Assembly (NCBI RefSeq): GCF_900112155.1
Contig: NZ_FOKQ01000029.1
Span: 1 to 55,603, forward strand
Reading direction: 5' to 3'
DNA from: Hominimerdicola alba
GTDB taxonomy: Bacteria > Bacillota > Clostridia > Oscillospirales > Ruminococcaceae
Length of the DNA: 55,603 nucleotides
The position numbers and the translations under genes were made by a program. Below, in pieces: positions 1-8,607 of the stretch (positions within the stretch are counted from its first letter, which is position 1; every line of letters starts with the position of its first letter). A model generated the notes under the pieces. It made no database searches, was not told the DNA's origin, and worked only from the letters and a program-made list of their open reading frames with translations.

Positions 1-186
1 CATGTACCCGTAGATGAGTATCTTCATCATGATATCCTCGGGTATGGCGCCATTCCACTTGCTTACTATCGTGTATTCTTCTTTTTGATAGATCTCATCT
101 ATAACATTGCTCAATACTCTGACAGTTGAGCTTTCTTCGATGTAGATCTCATAATTCATGTTAAGACGCACTTGACAATTTCTCAT
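1..186 (-). CDS. IS1182-like transposase, N-terminal part only
   Basis: This is the first 62 codons of a gene running off the left edge of the window. The encoded residues (ESSTVRVLSNVIDEIY..., then ...PEDIMMKILIYGYM) resemble the conserved start of IS1182/DUF772-type transposases, which typically read 'VR-L--I-EE' followed by a 'P--MLK-LLYGYM' helix. The gene opens at the ATG ending at 186; a second in-frame ATG at 159 is possible. The catalytic DDE residues lie outside the window, so it cannot be said whether the element is intact. It marks the left boundary as a mobile-element site. Confidence 0.7.
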   Translation of the reverse strand, partial: MRNCQVRLNMNYEIYIEESSTVRVLSNVIDEIYQKEEYTIVSKWNGAIPEDIMMKILIYGYM

Positions 187-250
187 TTTTGTGGTACAAT
201 CCTTTCGTTGGTTTAATGGTTTTTGCAATTATATTATACCACAAAAAGAA

Positions 251-280
251 GAGCTTGGCACTGTGCCAGGCTCTTTTTCT
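251..280. terminator. Bidirectional hairpin terminator
   Basis: A stem with arms gagc-tggca / tgcca-gctc (251-273) is followed by a T run on the plus strand (274-280) and preceded by an A-rich run that gives a T run on the minus strand. It lies upstream of the transposase start, so it probably insulates the insertion sequence from the esterase gene. Confidence 0.6.
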
Positions 281-286
281 TTGTTG

Positions 287-310
287 GGGCTGCAACAGCC
301 CGATTCTTTT
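287..310 (+). terminator. Second small hairpin with T run
   Basis: A GGGCTG / CAGCCC stem with a 3-base loop (287-301) is followed by gattctttttc. It sits directly after the previous terminator and may be a tandem or relic terminator. Confidence 0.4.
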
Positions 311-475
311 TCGGCTTTTGGATTTGAGTAAAATGAGCTTAAAGTTTTAGAATATTAATATGAATGTAAAGCAGGACATTTGATAATTATCATTTTGATC
401 GATAAAAGTTATGCGAAAAATTTGTATGATGTGCACAAAAATAATGTGATATTAACCAAAATCGTTGAAAAGCAC

Positions 476-503
476 TTGAAAAATCTGCTGAATATGGTAT
501 AAT
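476..503 (+). promoter_or_regulatory. Promoter of the CE2 esterase gene
   Basis: TTGAAA (476-481) and a perfect TATAAT (498-503) are separated by 16 bases. Transcription would start near 510, leaving a leader of about 95 bases before the coding region. The upstream stretch 311-475 is AT-rich and I see no gene in it; it contains the 12-base palindrome TGATAATTATCA at 381-392. Confidence 0.75.
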
Positions 504-515
504 ATGAAATAGAGA

Positions 516-552
516 AGTATCCCCTTTTATAGGGATGCTTTTAGGAAGGAGA
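516..552 (+). promoter_or_regulatory. Leader hairpin and orphan Shine-Dalgarno before the esterase gene
   Basis: Arms agtatccc (516-523) and gggatgct (532-539) form an 8-bp stem followed by TTTT, right after the predicted start of transcription. A strong ribosome-binding sequence aggaaggagat follows, but it only precedes a 5-codon reading frame (MVIAP, 554-571); the real gene begins at 605 behind a second, weaker site (ggaaagg). This arrangement suggests attenuation or leader-peptide control. It is inferred from sequence only. Confidence 0.4.
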
Positions 553-604
553 TATGGTGATCGCACCTTGATCTTGGTGCGTTTATGGAAAGGAAAAAAA
601 GAAT

Positions 605-2071
605 ATGAAATTGAAAAAAAGCATTATTGCGGGACTGTGCTCAGCGGCTTTGACGGCGAGTATCATCCCTGTATCTGCTGAGGGAAGTGATACGGCGTTC
701 TGTGAGGCAGTGCCCGAGAATGTCAGGATACTCGGCAGAACGGTATATAACGATGATTCACTGTGGCTTGCGAACTCCGTTTCGGGTGTTGAATTCACCG
801 TTACAGGCTCACAGGTCACATTCAATCTGAAAGTATCAGGCGACCCGACACGTATCGGGGTATACCTCAATGGTCAGCTTTATCAGAGAGGTCTTATATC
901 CTCTAAAAAGGGTAGCGTAACTATACCGCTGACTGATGGTGAGAACACCGTCAAGCTGATCAAGCTTTCGGAATCTATGCAGTCAGAGCTTGGCATTGAC
1001 AGCATCGAGACCGACAAGGGGGCTTCTGTAAAGCCTACTGCGGCTAAGGAAAGAAAGCTGGAGTTCATCGGAGATTCCATAACCTGCGGCTATGGTATAG
1101 ACCTTCCGCTGAAAGATCCCGAGACAGGCAAGACAAACAAATTCTCTACCGTAAGCGAGGATGCTTCAAAGACCTATGCTTATCAGATCGCTGAGATGCT
1201 AGACGCTGATGCGAATTTCTTCTCCATGAGCGGCTGCGGTATCTGGTGCAACTACGGCGGCAACAGAGATCACACAATGGAGAAGTATTACACAAAATCA
1301 AGTCTGAACACCTGGAACAGCATATCATCTACCGGATATACGTTGATACAGTCCTTTGACTGGGATTTTGCACAGTATCAGCCCGATTGTATCGTGATAA
1401 ATCTCGGTACGAATGACTGGTCCTATTTCGGCAGTCATATCGAGGAGACTGACAATTTTGAGGAGAGCTACATTGATTTCCTGAAAATGGTCAGGGAGAA
1501 TAATCCCGATGCTAAGATCATCTGCACACTGGGCATGATGGGAGCTGATCTCTTCGGCAATATTGAGACCGCTGTTGATTCCTATAAGGCTGATACAGGT
1601 GATAAAGAAGTATACACACTGGAACTGGAAACGATAGACAAGGATTCCGAGGGTTACGGCGTTGATTATCACCCCATGGCAGCCACAAATACAAGAGTGG
1701 CGTCTGATGAGCTGGGACCGTACATAGCTGAGGTGATGGACTGGAAGCTTGGTTCGATGCCTGATGACGGTACGCTGACACATACTCCCGATGATCTTGT
1801 TGTAGGTGAGTATCACGAACAGCGTGAAGACGCTGAAAGCTCGGCGACAGAAGAATCTTCCGCTGCTGACAGTTCGGACGCATCTTCGGGAAGCGAGAGT
1901 GCTTCTTCCGACAGCAATAATTCTTCAAATCAGGGAAGTGCTGCATCAAGCAGCAGATCTACTACAAATCCCAACAATTCAAATCAGAATCCTACTACGG
2001 GTCTGGCAGGTGGCATGGCAATGATCGCTCTTATGGGCGGCGCTGTGATCATCTCCAAGCGAAAAAAATGA
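605..2071 (+). CDS. Secreted CE2-type acetyl-xylan esterase (SGNH hydrolase) with NPxTG sorting tail
   Basis: This 488-residue protein likely removes acetyl groups from plant polysaccharides at the cell surface. Order: signal peptide (residues 1-26, KKSIIAGLCSAALTASIIPVSA), a beta-rich N-terminal domain to about residue 145 as in carbohydrate esterase family 2, then an SGNH/GDSL hydrolase domain with GDSITCGYG (nucleophile Ser), GTNDW (block III) and DYHP (catalytic His) near residue 358. After about residue 400 comes a Ser/Asn-rich linker. The C-terminus has NPTTG, a hydrophobic helix and KRKK, which fits a sortase-type wall anchor of the NPxTG class. It has its own promoter and long leader. 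The family is clear; the exact substrate is inferred. Confidence 0.85.
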   Translation: MKLKKSIIAGLCSAALTASIIPVSAEGSDTAFCEAVPENVRILGRTVYNDDSLWLANSVSGVEFTVTGSQVTFNLKVSGDPTRIGVYLNGQLYQRGLISSKKGSVTIPLTDGENTVKLIKLSESMQSELGIDSIETDKGASVKPTAAKERKLEFIGDSITCGYGIDLPLKDPETGKTNKFSTVSEDASKTYAYQIAEMLDADANFFSMSGCGIWCNYGGNRDHTMEKYYTKSSLNTWNSISSTGYTLIQSFDWDFAQYQPDCIVINLGTNDWSYFGSHIEETDNFEESYIDFLKMVRENNPDAKIICTLGMMGADLFGNIETAVDSYKADTGDKEVYTLELETIDKDSEGYGVDYHPMAATNTRVASDELGPYIAEVMDWKLGSMPDDGTLTHTPDDLVVGEYHEQREDAESSATEESSAADSSDASSGSESASSDSNNSSNQGSAASSSRSTTNPNNSNQNPTTGLAGGMAMIALMGGAVIISKRKK

Positions 2072-2104
2072 TTAATATCATCCAAAGGATAAAACCCTAT
2101 TCCG

Positions 2105-2124
2105 CGTCTGTTTCAGGCGTATTT
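2105..2124 (+). terminator. Weak hairpin terminator after the esterase gene
   Basis: A 6-bp stem cgtctg / caggcg with a TTT loop (2105-2119) is followed by tatttt. Short but well placed 33 bases after the stop codon. Confidence 0.4.
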
Positions 2125-2205
2125 TACACTTGATGACGCGCGGCGCACAGTTTATTTTATTATAGTCTTTGTTTAATAATTATTGTGAAAAATTTTCAAA
2201 ATTAC

Positions 2206-2234
2206 TTGCAATTTTGAAAATAATGTGCTATAAT
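2206..2234 (+). promoter_or_regulatory. Promoter of the 177-residue membrane protein gene
   Basis: TTGCAA (2206-2211), a 17-base spacer and TATAAT (2229-2234). The leader runs about 80 bases to the start codon at 2320, which follows ggaaggaag. Confidence 0.75.
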
Positions 2235-2319
2235 ATATTTGTGGATAATTATATAGTTTTTTTCGTGGCTCAGACCATGTGAATTATAGTAAGTATATGA
2301 TCAGGGAAGGAAGATAGTT

Positions 2320-2853
2320 ATGACATATATGCTCAACAATCTGGATGAAGCTGTTGACAGAAAGTTTCTGGTGACTAAGCCAATGAAAGCTCAGGCTGAG
2401 CCTGGTAGTATAATACACGTTCTTGATGTTAAGGACCGTAAAAAGGACGGTTATCTGGTTGAATACCGTGTGACCGACGTTGGTAAGGGCTACTCTTTCA
2501 GAGATTACGCTGCAAAGTTCAACAATGTCAAGGATTTCTGCAACTGGGCAAGACCTGACAATTTCATAGCAAGACATTATGAGGCATTTGACCTCAAGGA
2601 GATACAGAATTACATCAAGGTAACTGACAGAAGCTTTGTAACTTCTGCTCTGCCGATAATTGCAGTTCTTGCTATCGCACTCTTTGCACTGGGTCTGTTC
2701 GTTATCAAGGGCATCGTAGGCATCATCATTGCTGCGGTTGGCACACTTATAGTATTCGGTGGTGTTTCCTGGTTCTTCCGTTGGCAGAAGAGCCGTGTTA
2801 AGCTGAATCTTTACAGTAAGATAAGTTCCGACTGGGGCGTACAATTCAAGTAA
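2320..2853 (+). CDS. Conserved small membrane protein, function unknown
   Basis: The 177-residue product has a soluble N-terminal half (about residues 1-105, charged, alpha/beta-like, with KVTDR just before the membrane) and two adjacent transmembrane helices (about 108-130 and 134-153), then a short basic tail. No signal peptide is seen. The helices are separated by only a few residues, so both termini should lie on the same, cytoplasmic, side. It is a single-gene unit with its own promoter and a strong terminator. I do not recognise the family and assign no function. Confidence 0.8.
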   Translation: MTYMLNNLDEAVDRKFLVTKPMKAQAEPGSIIHVLDVKDRKKDGYLVEYRVTDVGKGYSFRDYAAKFNNVKDFCNWARPDNFIARHYEAFDLKEIQNYIKVTDRSFVTSALPIIAVLAIALFALGLFVIKGIVGIIIAAVGTLIVFGGVSWFFRWQKSRVKLNLYSKISSDWGVQFK

Positions 2854-2859
2854 GATCAA

Positions 2860-2890
2860 AGCCATGCAGAATTTTCTGCATGGCTTTTTT
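2860..2890 (+). terminator. Strong rho-independent terminator
   Basis: Perfect 10-bp stem agccatgcag / ctgcatggct (2860-2869 and 2876-2885) followed by a T run, just after the membrane-protein stop codon. Confidence 0.9.
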
Positions 2891-2930
2891 GTTTCATCAT
2901 AGTTTCTTATATACTGACATTTCAGGGCAT

Positions 2931-2961
2931 AAAAAACCGCCGCACCAAATCGGTACGGCGG
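2931..2961 (-). terminator. Terminator of the TerY/PP2C operon
   Basis: Arms ccgccgcacc (2937-2946) and ggtacggcgg (2952-2961) form a GC-rich stem. On the minus strand it is followed by TTTTTT (2931-2936), immediately after the stop of the GYPQQG-repeat gene. It closes the operon that begins at 9663. Confidence 0.85.
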
Positions 2962-2974
2962 TGATATTTTTTGA

Positions 2975-4417
2975 TCAGAAGCCTGAATCTCTCATCTTCT
3001 TCTTGAAGTTTGCATTCATCTTTGCATTCTTCTTTTTCTGCTTAGCTGCCTTGAGCATATCTTCTCTGCTCATCTCAGCATCATCATCATCGTCATCGTC
3101 GGCAGACACGGGATTTTTGGTCACTGCTTCCGCTGCTTTGATGAGGTCATCTATGCTTTTTGATCTTGCGTTCTGGCTGACAGACGTACTTGTAACTGTC
3201 GATGAAGGTATTTCATTGACCTGTACAGATGTCTGACCAACACCGGGCATTGTTAACGAAGTCATGCCGCCAACGTTCTGAGCCTGGGGATATGTGCCCT
3301 GGGGATATACACCCTGCATCGGCTGCTGCTGCATACCCTGCTGAGGATAGGTTCCCTGCATTCCCTGCTGGGGATAGCCCATTCCCTGCTGAGGATATCC
3401 TGCCTGTCTGCCCTGCTGGGGATAACCCTGCTGCATTCCCTGCTGAGGATAGCCCATACCTTGCTGCGGATAACCGCCCTGCATACCCTGCTGGGGGTAA
3501 CCCATTCCCTGCTGGGGATAACCGCCCTGCATACCCTGCTGAGGATAACCCATACCCTGCTGAGGATAGCCACTCTGTCTTCCCTGCTGGGGATAACCTA
3601 CGCCGCCCTGCTGAGGGTAGCCCATACCCTGCTGAGGATAACCCTGCTGCATACCCTGCTGAGGGTAGCCGCCCTGGGGTATATTGAAGCCTGCCGCGCC
3701 CTGTCTGGTAGCGTCATCGGGCTGATCGAACATAGACTTAACGCCGCTGTCGATAGTCTTGACTTCAGAATCAGGTGCTGCTGCAGCTTCTTCAAAGAAG
3801 GGATTGCTGGAATCAACGCTGAATCCGTCTGCAAACTCTGCGGGAGCGCCAACGCTCTCAGTAGCTGCAACTGCGGTATCAGCTTCGGGAGCAACGTCAA
3901 CATCAAAGCCGTTCATAAGATCCTCCATGCTGGGTTCAGCTGCGGGAGTCTCTTCTGCGGGTGCTTCTGCTGCTACAGGTATATCTGCTTCAGCAAGAGC
4001 AGCTTCGGCAACGGGTGCTTCTTCTGCAACAGGAACGATATCCTTCAGTGCCTTGCTTTCCTCTTCAGAGGTAACAACAGCGCACTCACCGTTTGCTGCG
4101 TTGGTCTGACCGAGCATTGCCAGACTTACCTTACCGGTCTCAACCACTTTGGAATCCTTGAACTGCATAGTAATGATGCCCTTTGCAGACCTGCCGTCGC
4201 AGTAATCGATGAATCTCTTAACTGCAACTGTTTCTGCGGGAAGTATCTCTACCATGCCGCCCCTTACAGTAACACTTGTGATACCGGTATAAGGCTGGTC
4301 ATTGCTGTCAACTATTACGCATATTGCTGATTCATTTTCGGAAACATATTCGGGTTTATTATTTTTGATTATCTCTGCATACTGTTTTGCCAGATCGTAA
4401 AGCTCCTTGATCTCCAT
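2975..4417 (-). CDS. GYPQQG-repeat protein, last gene of the TerY-P type operon
   Basis: About 480 residues. The N-terminal domain (about 1-135) is folded-looking alpha/beta. An acidic Ala/Glu/Pro-rich linker follows (about 135-235). A central region (about 250-375) is built of some fifteen GYPQQG units separated by 1-2 residues (M, MQ, RQ). The C-terminal tail has an Asp run and a basic Lys-rich end. Such repeats are intrinsically disordered and resemble condensate-forming or adhesive Gln/Tyr-rich segments; that role is inference. The start is ambiguous: ATG at 4417 (MEIKEL) or an in-frame TTG at 4429 behind AGGAAAGG. It is the last gene of the kinase/phosphatase operon and may be its substrate. 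I do not recognise the N-terminal domain. Confidence 0.75.
   Translation of the reverse strand: MEIKELYDLAKQYAEIIKNNKPEYVSENESAICVIVDSNDQPYTGITSVTVRGGMVEILPAETVAVKRFIDYCDGRSAKGIITMQFKDSKVVETGKVSLAMLGQTNAANGECAVVTSEEESKALKDIVPVAEEAPVAEAALAEADIPVAAEAPAEETPAAEPSMEDLMNGFDVDVAPEADTAVAATESVGAPAEFADGFSVDSSNPFFEEAAAAPDSEVKTIDSGVKSMFDQPDDATRQGAAGFNIPQGGYPQQGMQQGYPQQGMGYPQQGGVGYPQQGRQSGYPQQGMGYPQQGMQGGYPQQGMGYPQQGMQGGYPQQGMGYPQQGMQQGYPQQGRQAGYPQQGMGYPQQGMQGTYPQQGMQQQPMQGVYPQGTYPQAQNVGGMTSLTMPGVGQTSVQVNEIPSSTVTSTSVSQNARSKSIDDLIKAAEAVTKNPVSADDDDDDDAEMSREDMLKAAKQKKKNAKMNANFKKKMRDSGF
3290..3680 (-). repeat. In-frame tandem repeats encoding GYPQQG units
   Basis: On the minus strand the DNA repeats a core like GGNTATCCTCAGCAGGG at 18-27 base intervals, about fifteen times, with many synonymous differences between copies. 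The divergence suggests an old, selected repeat rather than a recent slippage array, though neighbouring units remain alike enough to recombine. Confidence 0.75.
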
Positions 4418-4457
4418 AATCCTTATCAACTGCCTTTCCTGTGAACTTGCTTATAGA

Positions 4458-5408
4458 TCAGCCCTGCTGTGTGAAGAAGCAAAGCTGGTTCTTACCGCTT
4501 TCCTTTGCATTGAACATCGCAGTTTCCGCATTTCTGAACAGGTCATCTGCTGTCATTGCGTTCTCCGGGAAGCTTGCTGCGCCGTAGCTTGCTGCTACAG
4601 TATAGATGTTGCCGCCAATATTGATAGGCTCGCTGAATATTCCGCTTATGCCTGCTGCATACTTGAAGATCGCTTCATTAGTCATACCGCTGCCGAGAAC
4701 GATACCGAACTCGTCACCGCCGATCTTTGCTGCGTATGCCTTATCGCCGCAGTAATTCTGGATCTTATCTGAATACTGCTTCAGCAGTTCATCGCCTATT
4801 ACATGGCCGAAGTTATCGTTTATACGTCTGAAATCATCGAGATCGATATAGATCATTACGCAGTCGCCGCTCTCTTTGATCTGCTTTTCAAGATTATTCA
4901 TGAAGCTCTCTCTGTTAGGCATACCTGTCAGCTTATCGTTATAAGCAAGAAACTTCATGGCTTCGCCCTGCTGTTCGATGATACGGTTCTTCTCGATAGC
5001 TTCATGGTAGCTCTTCTCGAGTTCTTCGTTCATTCTCTCTGTCTTGCTTGTGTAGAAATAGATAACTGTTGCGATACCCATAGAGATCAGTGTAACTACA
5101 AGACCGGGTATTGCTTTTGTACTGTGAGGTATGATCATCTGCACGATCAGAGTAAACAGTGTATTGAAACCATTAAGTATCAAAGCAGTGATATAACCCT
5201 TCTTCTGCGCAAACAGTACAAGAACAACTGTTACAACGACCTGTATCTGAGAGATAACGCCCGCCATAGGATTGTTACCCGTTTTGGGTGCTCCGCCGCC
5301 GGCGCTTGCAGGACGTGCCAGTTTGGACTGAACCAGACTGCATATCAGGTATACTAATATACCTGCAATAATAATGATCCATGTTCGGTTTTCTTTTTTC
5401 TTTTCCAT
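4458..5408 (-). CDS. Membrane-anchored diguanylate cyclase (GGDEF domain)
   Basis: A 316-residue protein that should make cyclic di-GMP from two GTP. The first ~130 residues contain four hydrophobic helices; a coiled coil (about 130-155, ERMNEELEKSYHE...) leads into a GGDEF domain (about 160-316). The active-site loop is intact (IGGDEFGIV), as are DKLTGMPNR and YIDLDDFRRIND, which hold the Mg/GTP-binding residues. No EAL domain is present. I chose ATG 5408 (MEKKKENRT) because a GGGG motif precedes it; an upstream in-frame extension to 5459 has no support. It lies 52 bases after the PP2C stop codon in the same direction, so the operon probably joins phosphosignalling to c-di-GMP. Confidence 0.88.
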   Translation of the reverse strand: MEKKKENRTWIIIIAGILVYLICSLVQSKLARPASAGGGAPKTGNNPMAGVISQIQVVVTVVLVLFAQKKGYITALILNGFNTLFTLIVQMIIPHSTKAIPGLVVTLISMGIATVIYFYTSKTERMNEELEKSYHEAIEKNRIIEQQGEAMKFLAYNDKLTGMPNRESFMNNLEKQIKESGDCVMIYIDLDDFRRINDNFGHVIGDELLKQYSDKIQNYCGDKAYAAKIGGDEFGIVLGSGMTNEAIFKYAAGISGIFSEPINIGGNIYTVAASYGAASFPENAMTADDLFRNAETAMFNAKESGKNQLCFFTQQG

Positions 5409-5460
5409 CTTAAATAATTCCCCTATCCACAAATAGATTTGATGCCGGCAAACTCCCACC

Positions 5461-6366
5461 CTAGAAGTTTGCGGTGTGAAGCTTAGCTTTTCTTTCAGCT
5501 GCGAGCCTCTTGTTTCGGTCGATCATCTCTTTGAGCAGACCCTCTTTTTCTGCTGCAAATTCTGCGTCATAAACACAAGCGAGCGATATATCGTCCTCAG
5601 TTCCGAAATGCGATCTCTTGGTTATGTTTTTAACGACCGATGCCTCTATCGCAGGTGAATTCACCTGTGATGCGAGTATTACATGATAATCCCTGAAATC
5701 GTACTCACTGCCGAAGGAGGTATAAAGTCCGTCGGTAGATGAGAACAGCGCTATGAGACGCTTATCATCGATGTAGAAGCTTTCAAACATGGATGCTGCA
5801 TTGGCATTGCACATCGAAGATGTGATATTCGCGGGATTTGCTTCCTCATACTCCATGGGCATTATTGCCTCTCCGTCTTCAAATATAGCCACGAAGCTTC
5901 CGTCACCGATCTGGACACCGAAGGTGAATCCGTTGCCGGCAACTGCAGCTATAAGCGTAGTACCGTAGTACTGCTCCGGGTTTATATTTTCAAACTCCTC
6001 AGGAGTAAAAGGCTTTTTCTCAACAGCTGTAACGGGGTGTTCTTCAAGATGTTTCAATACCTTGGTATTCCACGCTGCAATGATCTGTCTCTCGATATTT
6101 CTTATTATCATTTTGTGATTTTTCGGCAGGTTAGCTTCAAACGCTTCTGCGTCCTCATAGAACCTGTCGATAGTCTCGATAGTCGCCTCAACGGCGCACT
6201 GCGAGCCTATATTGCTGCGAAAGTGTTTCTTACTTCCGTGACCGTCTGCCACCACAGCTATAGCGTAACGGTCAGTTATCTTGTGTGCCGAGCTATCCTG
6301 GCAAACTATACCCTTTGCCACATGGCTGGCACCCATAACTGATTGGCTAAAGCCACTAAAAGACAT
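5461..6366 (-). CDS. PP2C-family protein serine/threonine phosphatase
   Basis: 301 residues, the size of a bare PP2C domain with a short tail. Metal-binding motifs are in order: VADGHGS (about residue 39), YGTTL, IGDGS, STDGLY and a final EDDISLA. All acidic residues needed for the two-metal centre appear present, so it should be active. The C-terminal 30 residues are helical and basic. It follows the vWA gene at a gap of 33 bases, and ggaaggag precedes the start. The kinase-vWA-PP2C gene order matches the TerY-P triad described in tellurium-resistance-linked stress systems, so it probably reverses the kinase at 7240-8583. Confidence 0.88.
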   Translation of the reverse strand: MSFSGFSQSVMGASHVAKGIVCQDSSAHKITDRYAIAVVADGHGSKKHFRSNIGSQCAVEATIETIDRFYEDAEAFEANLPKNHKMIIRNIERQIIAAWNTKVLKHLEEHPVTAVEKKPFTPEEFENINPEQYYGTTLIAAVAGNGFTFGVQIGDGSFVAIFEDGEAIMPMEYEEANPANITSSMCNANAASMFESFYIDDKRLIALFSSTDGLYTSFGSEYDFRDYHVILASQVNSPAIEASVVKNITKRSHFGTEDDISLACVYDAEFAAEKEGLLKEMIDRNKRLAAERKAKLHTANF

Positions 6367-6399
6367 TTCTAAACTACACTCCTTCCGACAACTTGCGCT

Positions 6400-7212
6400 T
6401 TACCAGCCCGTATCGTAAGGAACATCGCCGCCATCTGTCTGATCTCCAACCAGTTCCTGGATCTGCTGACCGAGCATTCTCTGCTTAGCAGCGTATACAT
6501 CCTCTTCATTAAGCTCCTCGTTGGTCTCGTCGGAGAGTGTCATAGACTTACTTCCTATCTGGGAAGCTGTTACTGCGATGATCTTGATCATCGAAGCAAG
6601 CTGTCCGCCTGTGTAAGCGTGAACAACAGTGTCCTTGGAACCTGTGAACTCAGCGAGCATCTCATCGTTCGCCTCATCACCGATACCCAGTGCAGCCTTC
6701 AGACCGAACTTATACCAGCTGTTTGTCTGGAGTGCCTTCAGACCTGACTTATAGTCATCGGAAGGATAACCGTCAGTCATCAGGAACATTACAGGTGCGA
6801 ATGACAGTGAAGGCGAGTTCAGGAAGCTGTTTCTGGACATTCTTGCAGCCAGCTCTGTAAATGCAGCGCCCATGCTGGTAACGCCCTGTGCGCCCAGTCT
6901 TGCCCACTCAAACTCCTCAATGGAGATAGGAGCGGAGTACATCCACCTTACATCTGTATCGAAAGTCAGTACAGCTACCTTAACATCGGTATCAGCCTCA
7001 CCAACTTTTCTTATTTCGGGTATGAGCTCTTCCATAACGGTATTGAGCTGACCCATCTTCTTGCCCTTCATGCTTCCTGAAGTATCGATCAGGAAGAATA
7101 TTACGAGGCTCTTTTTGGATACCGCAGTCGCACCCAGGGGATCATCGTCGTCGAAATCCAGCAGATCGTCGACCGTGGTGTTTTCCTTAACATCAGAATT
7201 CATATTATTCAT
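6400..7212 (-). CDS. TerY-like von Willebrand factor A protein
   Basis: 270 residues. After an acidic N-terminal stretch (DDLLDFDDDD) the vWA domain starts near residue 35 with a complete MIDAS metal site (DTSGSM, then a Thr near LGAQGVTSMG and DGYPSDD). This pattern matches TerY. The C-terminal ~60 residues are acidic and lack hydrophobic helices, so the protein is cytoplasmic. It sits between the kinase (27 bases upstream) and the PP2C phosphatase, the typical position of TerY in the TerY-P triad. It may recruit the phosphatase or kinase to a target through its metal site; that is inference from the family. Confidence 0.85.
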   Translation of the reverse strand: MNNMNSDVKENTTVDDLLDFDDDDPLGATAVSKKSLVIFFLIDTSGSMKGKKMGQLNTVMEELIPEIRKVGEADTDVKVAVLTFDTDVRWMYSAPISIEEFEWARLGAQGVTSMGAAFTELAARMSRNSFLNSPSLSFAPVMFLMTDGYPSDDYKSGLKALQTNSWYKFGLKAALGIGDEANDEMLAEFTGSKDTVVHAYTGGQLASMIKIIAVTASQIGSKSMTLSDETNEELNEEDVYAAKQRMLGQQIQELVGDQTDGGDVPYDTGW

Positions 7213-7239
7213 AGATCTATTACGCCCTTTCCTTAAAAT

Positions 7240-8583
7240 TTACATACTAGCCTTGACCTTGCCGAAGTCGACTTCAAGATCTTTCCAGATGGGGAAGCCC
7301 TTACCCGGCTGTATAGGATAATATTTTCCGTCGGGGAGTTTTGCCTGCCATGTATCCTCGGTACAGTTCTTGATACCGAGCACGCCGGGCTTCAGCTTGT
7401 TCTCAACAAGTTCGCCCGCAACAGTCAAGAAATCATCACACTCAGGGTCGATCTCGCATTTGTAGAATCTGCATCCCACATAAAGCGGCATCCTGTTATC
7501 CCTGTTATCAAAGCCCAGAGTAGCGAATTCAGCACCGCACTTGGGGCAGCGGAAGGTCTTTTCATCGACCCTTGCGAACATTGAAGTAAAGTTCGTTCTG
7601 CCGCATACGCACATGATGATCTCACTTCTCAGGCGAATGAACAGCTTCTGCCATTCATTCTCGATTATACGCTTGTTCGGGTCGGTAATACCCTGTGTGA
7701 AAGAGAGTATGAAAGCGTCTCTTATGTACTTGGGATATATCCTCCAGAACTTGATAACATTATCATGTATACCTCTTACAGGTCTGTTAGTAGCATTATC
7801 GGGGTCATATACGAACACAGCGTCCTGTCCGTAATGTCTGAGTTCGGAAGACTCAGTCAGGCAAACGTCCTTGACCACCTTCTCGCCCTCCATGGGGTCA
7901 CCCCTGAACAGCAGTTTGAAGAGCACGACTGCCAGCGAATACTTATCCGTCTGAACATCAGGCTTAGCGATACCCCTTACGACCTCGGGAGCCATATATC
8001 CGGGCTTACCGCCGATACCGAAGTTGCTTCCGTCCGGTGCGATGTTATCGCAGTCGCAGACGAGAACGGCACCTGTATTAACGTTGATAAAGAAACCGCC
8101 GTCGTTAAGGTCCTGATAGCTCTTGCCCACACGGTGGAGCTGTCTGAAAGCATTAGCGATATTAATAACAGCGGTCACCATAGCATAAAGGCTCGTGAAT
8201 CTTACGGGCTGCTTGGTAGCTCTGCCTGTCAGCGGGTCGATGACCAGCTTGTAGGTGTTGAGTATATCCACGAAGGAATCGAAGCTCTCGGGCTTCAGCT
8301 CCATGATATAGCCGAATGTTCCCTGGTCGTTCTCCTTGGTCAGATACTTGGGCCACAGGAACTTGTTGCTGGGAGCACCGTCCTGGATATTGTTCTTGAT
8401 ATTCTGTCTGAACTCCTTGGGACGCTTTATCTTATCAACATCATACCATTTAAGCGCCCATTTCTGGGAGTTGAACTCTACGAGGTAAACGATACCCTGA
8501 CCACCGCTGCCGATGACCTTGAGGACTTTCGCTCTTCCTCCGAATTCCATCTCGACCTCCTGGCCGATCTTCAATTCAACCAT
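7240..8583 (-). CDS. TerY-P triad protein kinase with C-terminal zinc ribbon
   Basis: 447 residues. The kinase fold spans about residues 10-320: glycine loop GSGGQGIVY, lysine in ALKWY, a catalytic loop YQDLNDGGFFIN in place of the usual HRDLKPxN, and CDCDN in place of DFG. The catalytic and metal Asp residues remain, so activity is plausible though the loops are divergent. Then comes a zinc ribbon (CVCG...CPKCG, about 328-355) and a beta-rich tail. This combination is typical of kinases in TerY-vWA/PP2C triads. Neighbours are the zinc-ribbon/LRR protein (25 bases upstream) and the vWA protein (27 bases downstream). No membrane helix is seen. Confidence 0.85.
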   Translation of the reverse strand: MVELKIGQEVEMEFGGRAKVLKVIGSGGQGIVYLVEFNSQKWALKWYDVDKIKRPKEFRQNIKNNIQDGAPSNKFLWPKYLTKENDQGTFGYIMELKPESFDSFVDILNTYKLVIDPLTGRATKQPVRFTSLYAMVTAVINIANAFRQLHRVGKSYQDLNDGGFFINVNTGAVLVCDCDNIAPDGSNFGIGGKPGYMAPEVVRGIAKPDVQTDKYSLAVVLFKLLFRGDPMEGEKVVKDVCLTESSELRHYGQDAVFVYDPDNATNRPVRGIHDNVIKFWRIYPKYIRDAFILSFTQGITDPNKRIIENEWQKLFIRLRSEIIMCVCGRTNFTSMFARVDEKTFRCPKCGAEFATLGFDNRDNRMPLYVGCRFYKCEIDPECDDFLTVAGELVENKLKPGVLGIKNCTEDTWQAKLPDGKYYPIQPGKGFPIWKDLEVDFGKVKASM

Positions 8584-8607
8584 CAGATATTTCCTCCGTT
8601 TTCATCC

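Noticed and set aside
381-392. TGATAATTATCA as a Fur box
   Set aside because: It is a perfect short palindrome but lacks the full 7-1-7 Fur pattern and lies 84 bases upstream of the -35 box in AT-rich DNA; chance is likely.
3290-3680. Tandem repeats as a CRISPR array
   Set aside because: The repeats are in frame, 18-27 bases apart, and encode GYPQQG units; there are no unique spacers of fixed length and no cas genes.
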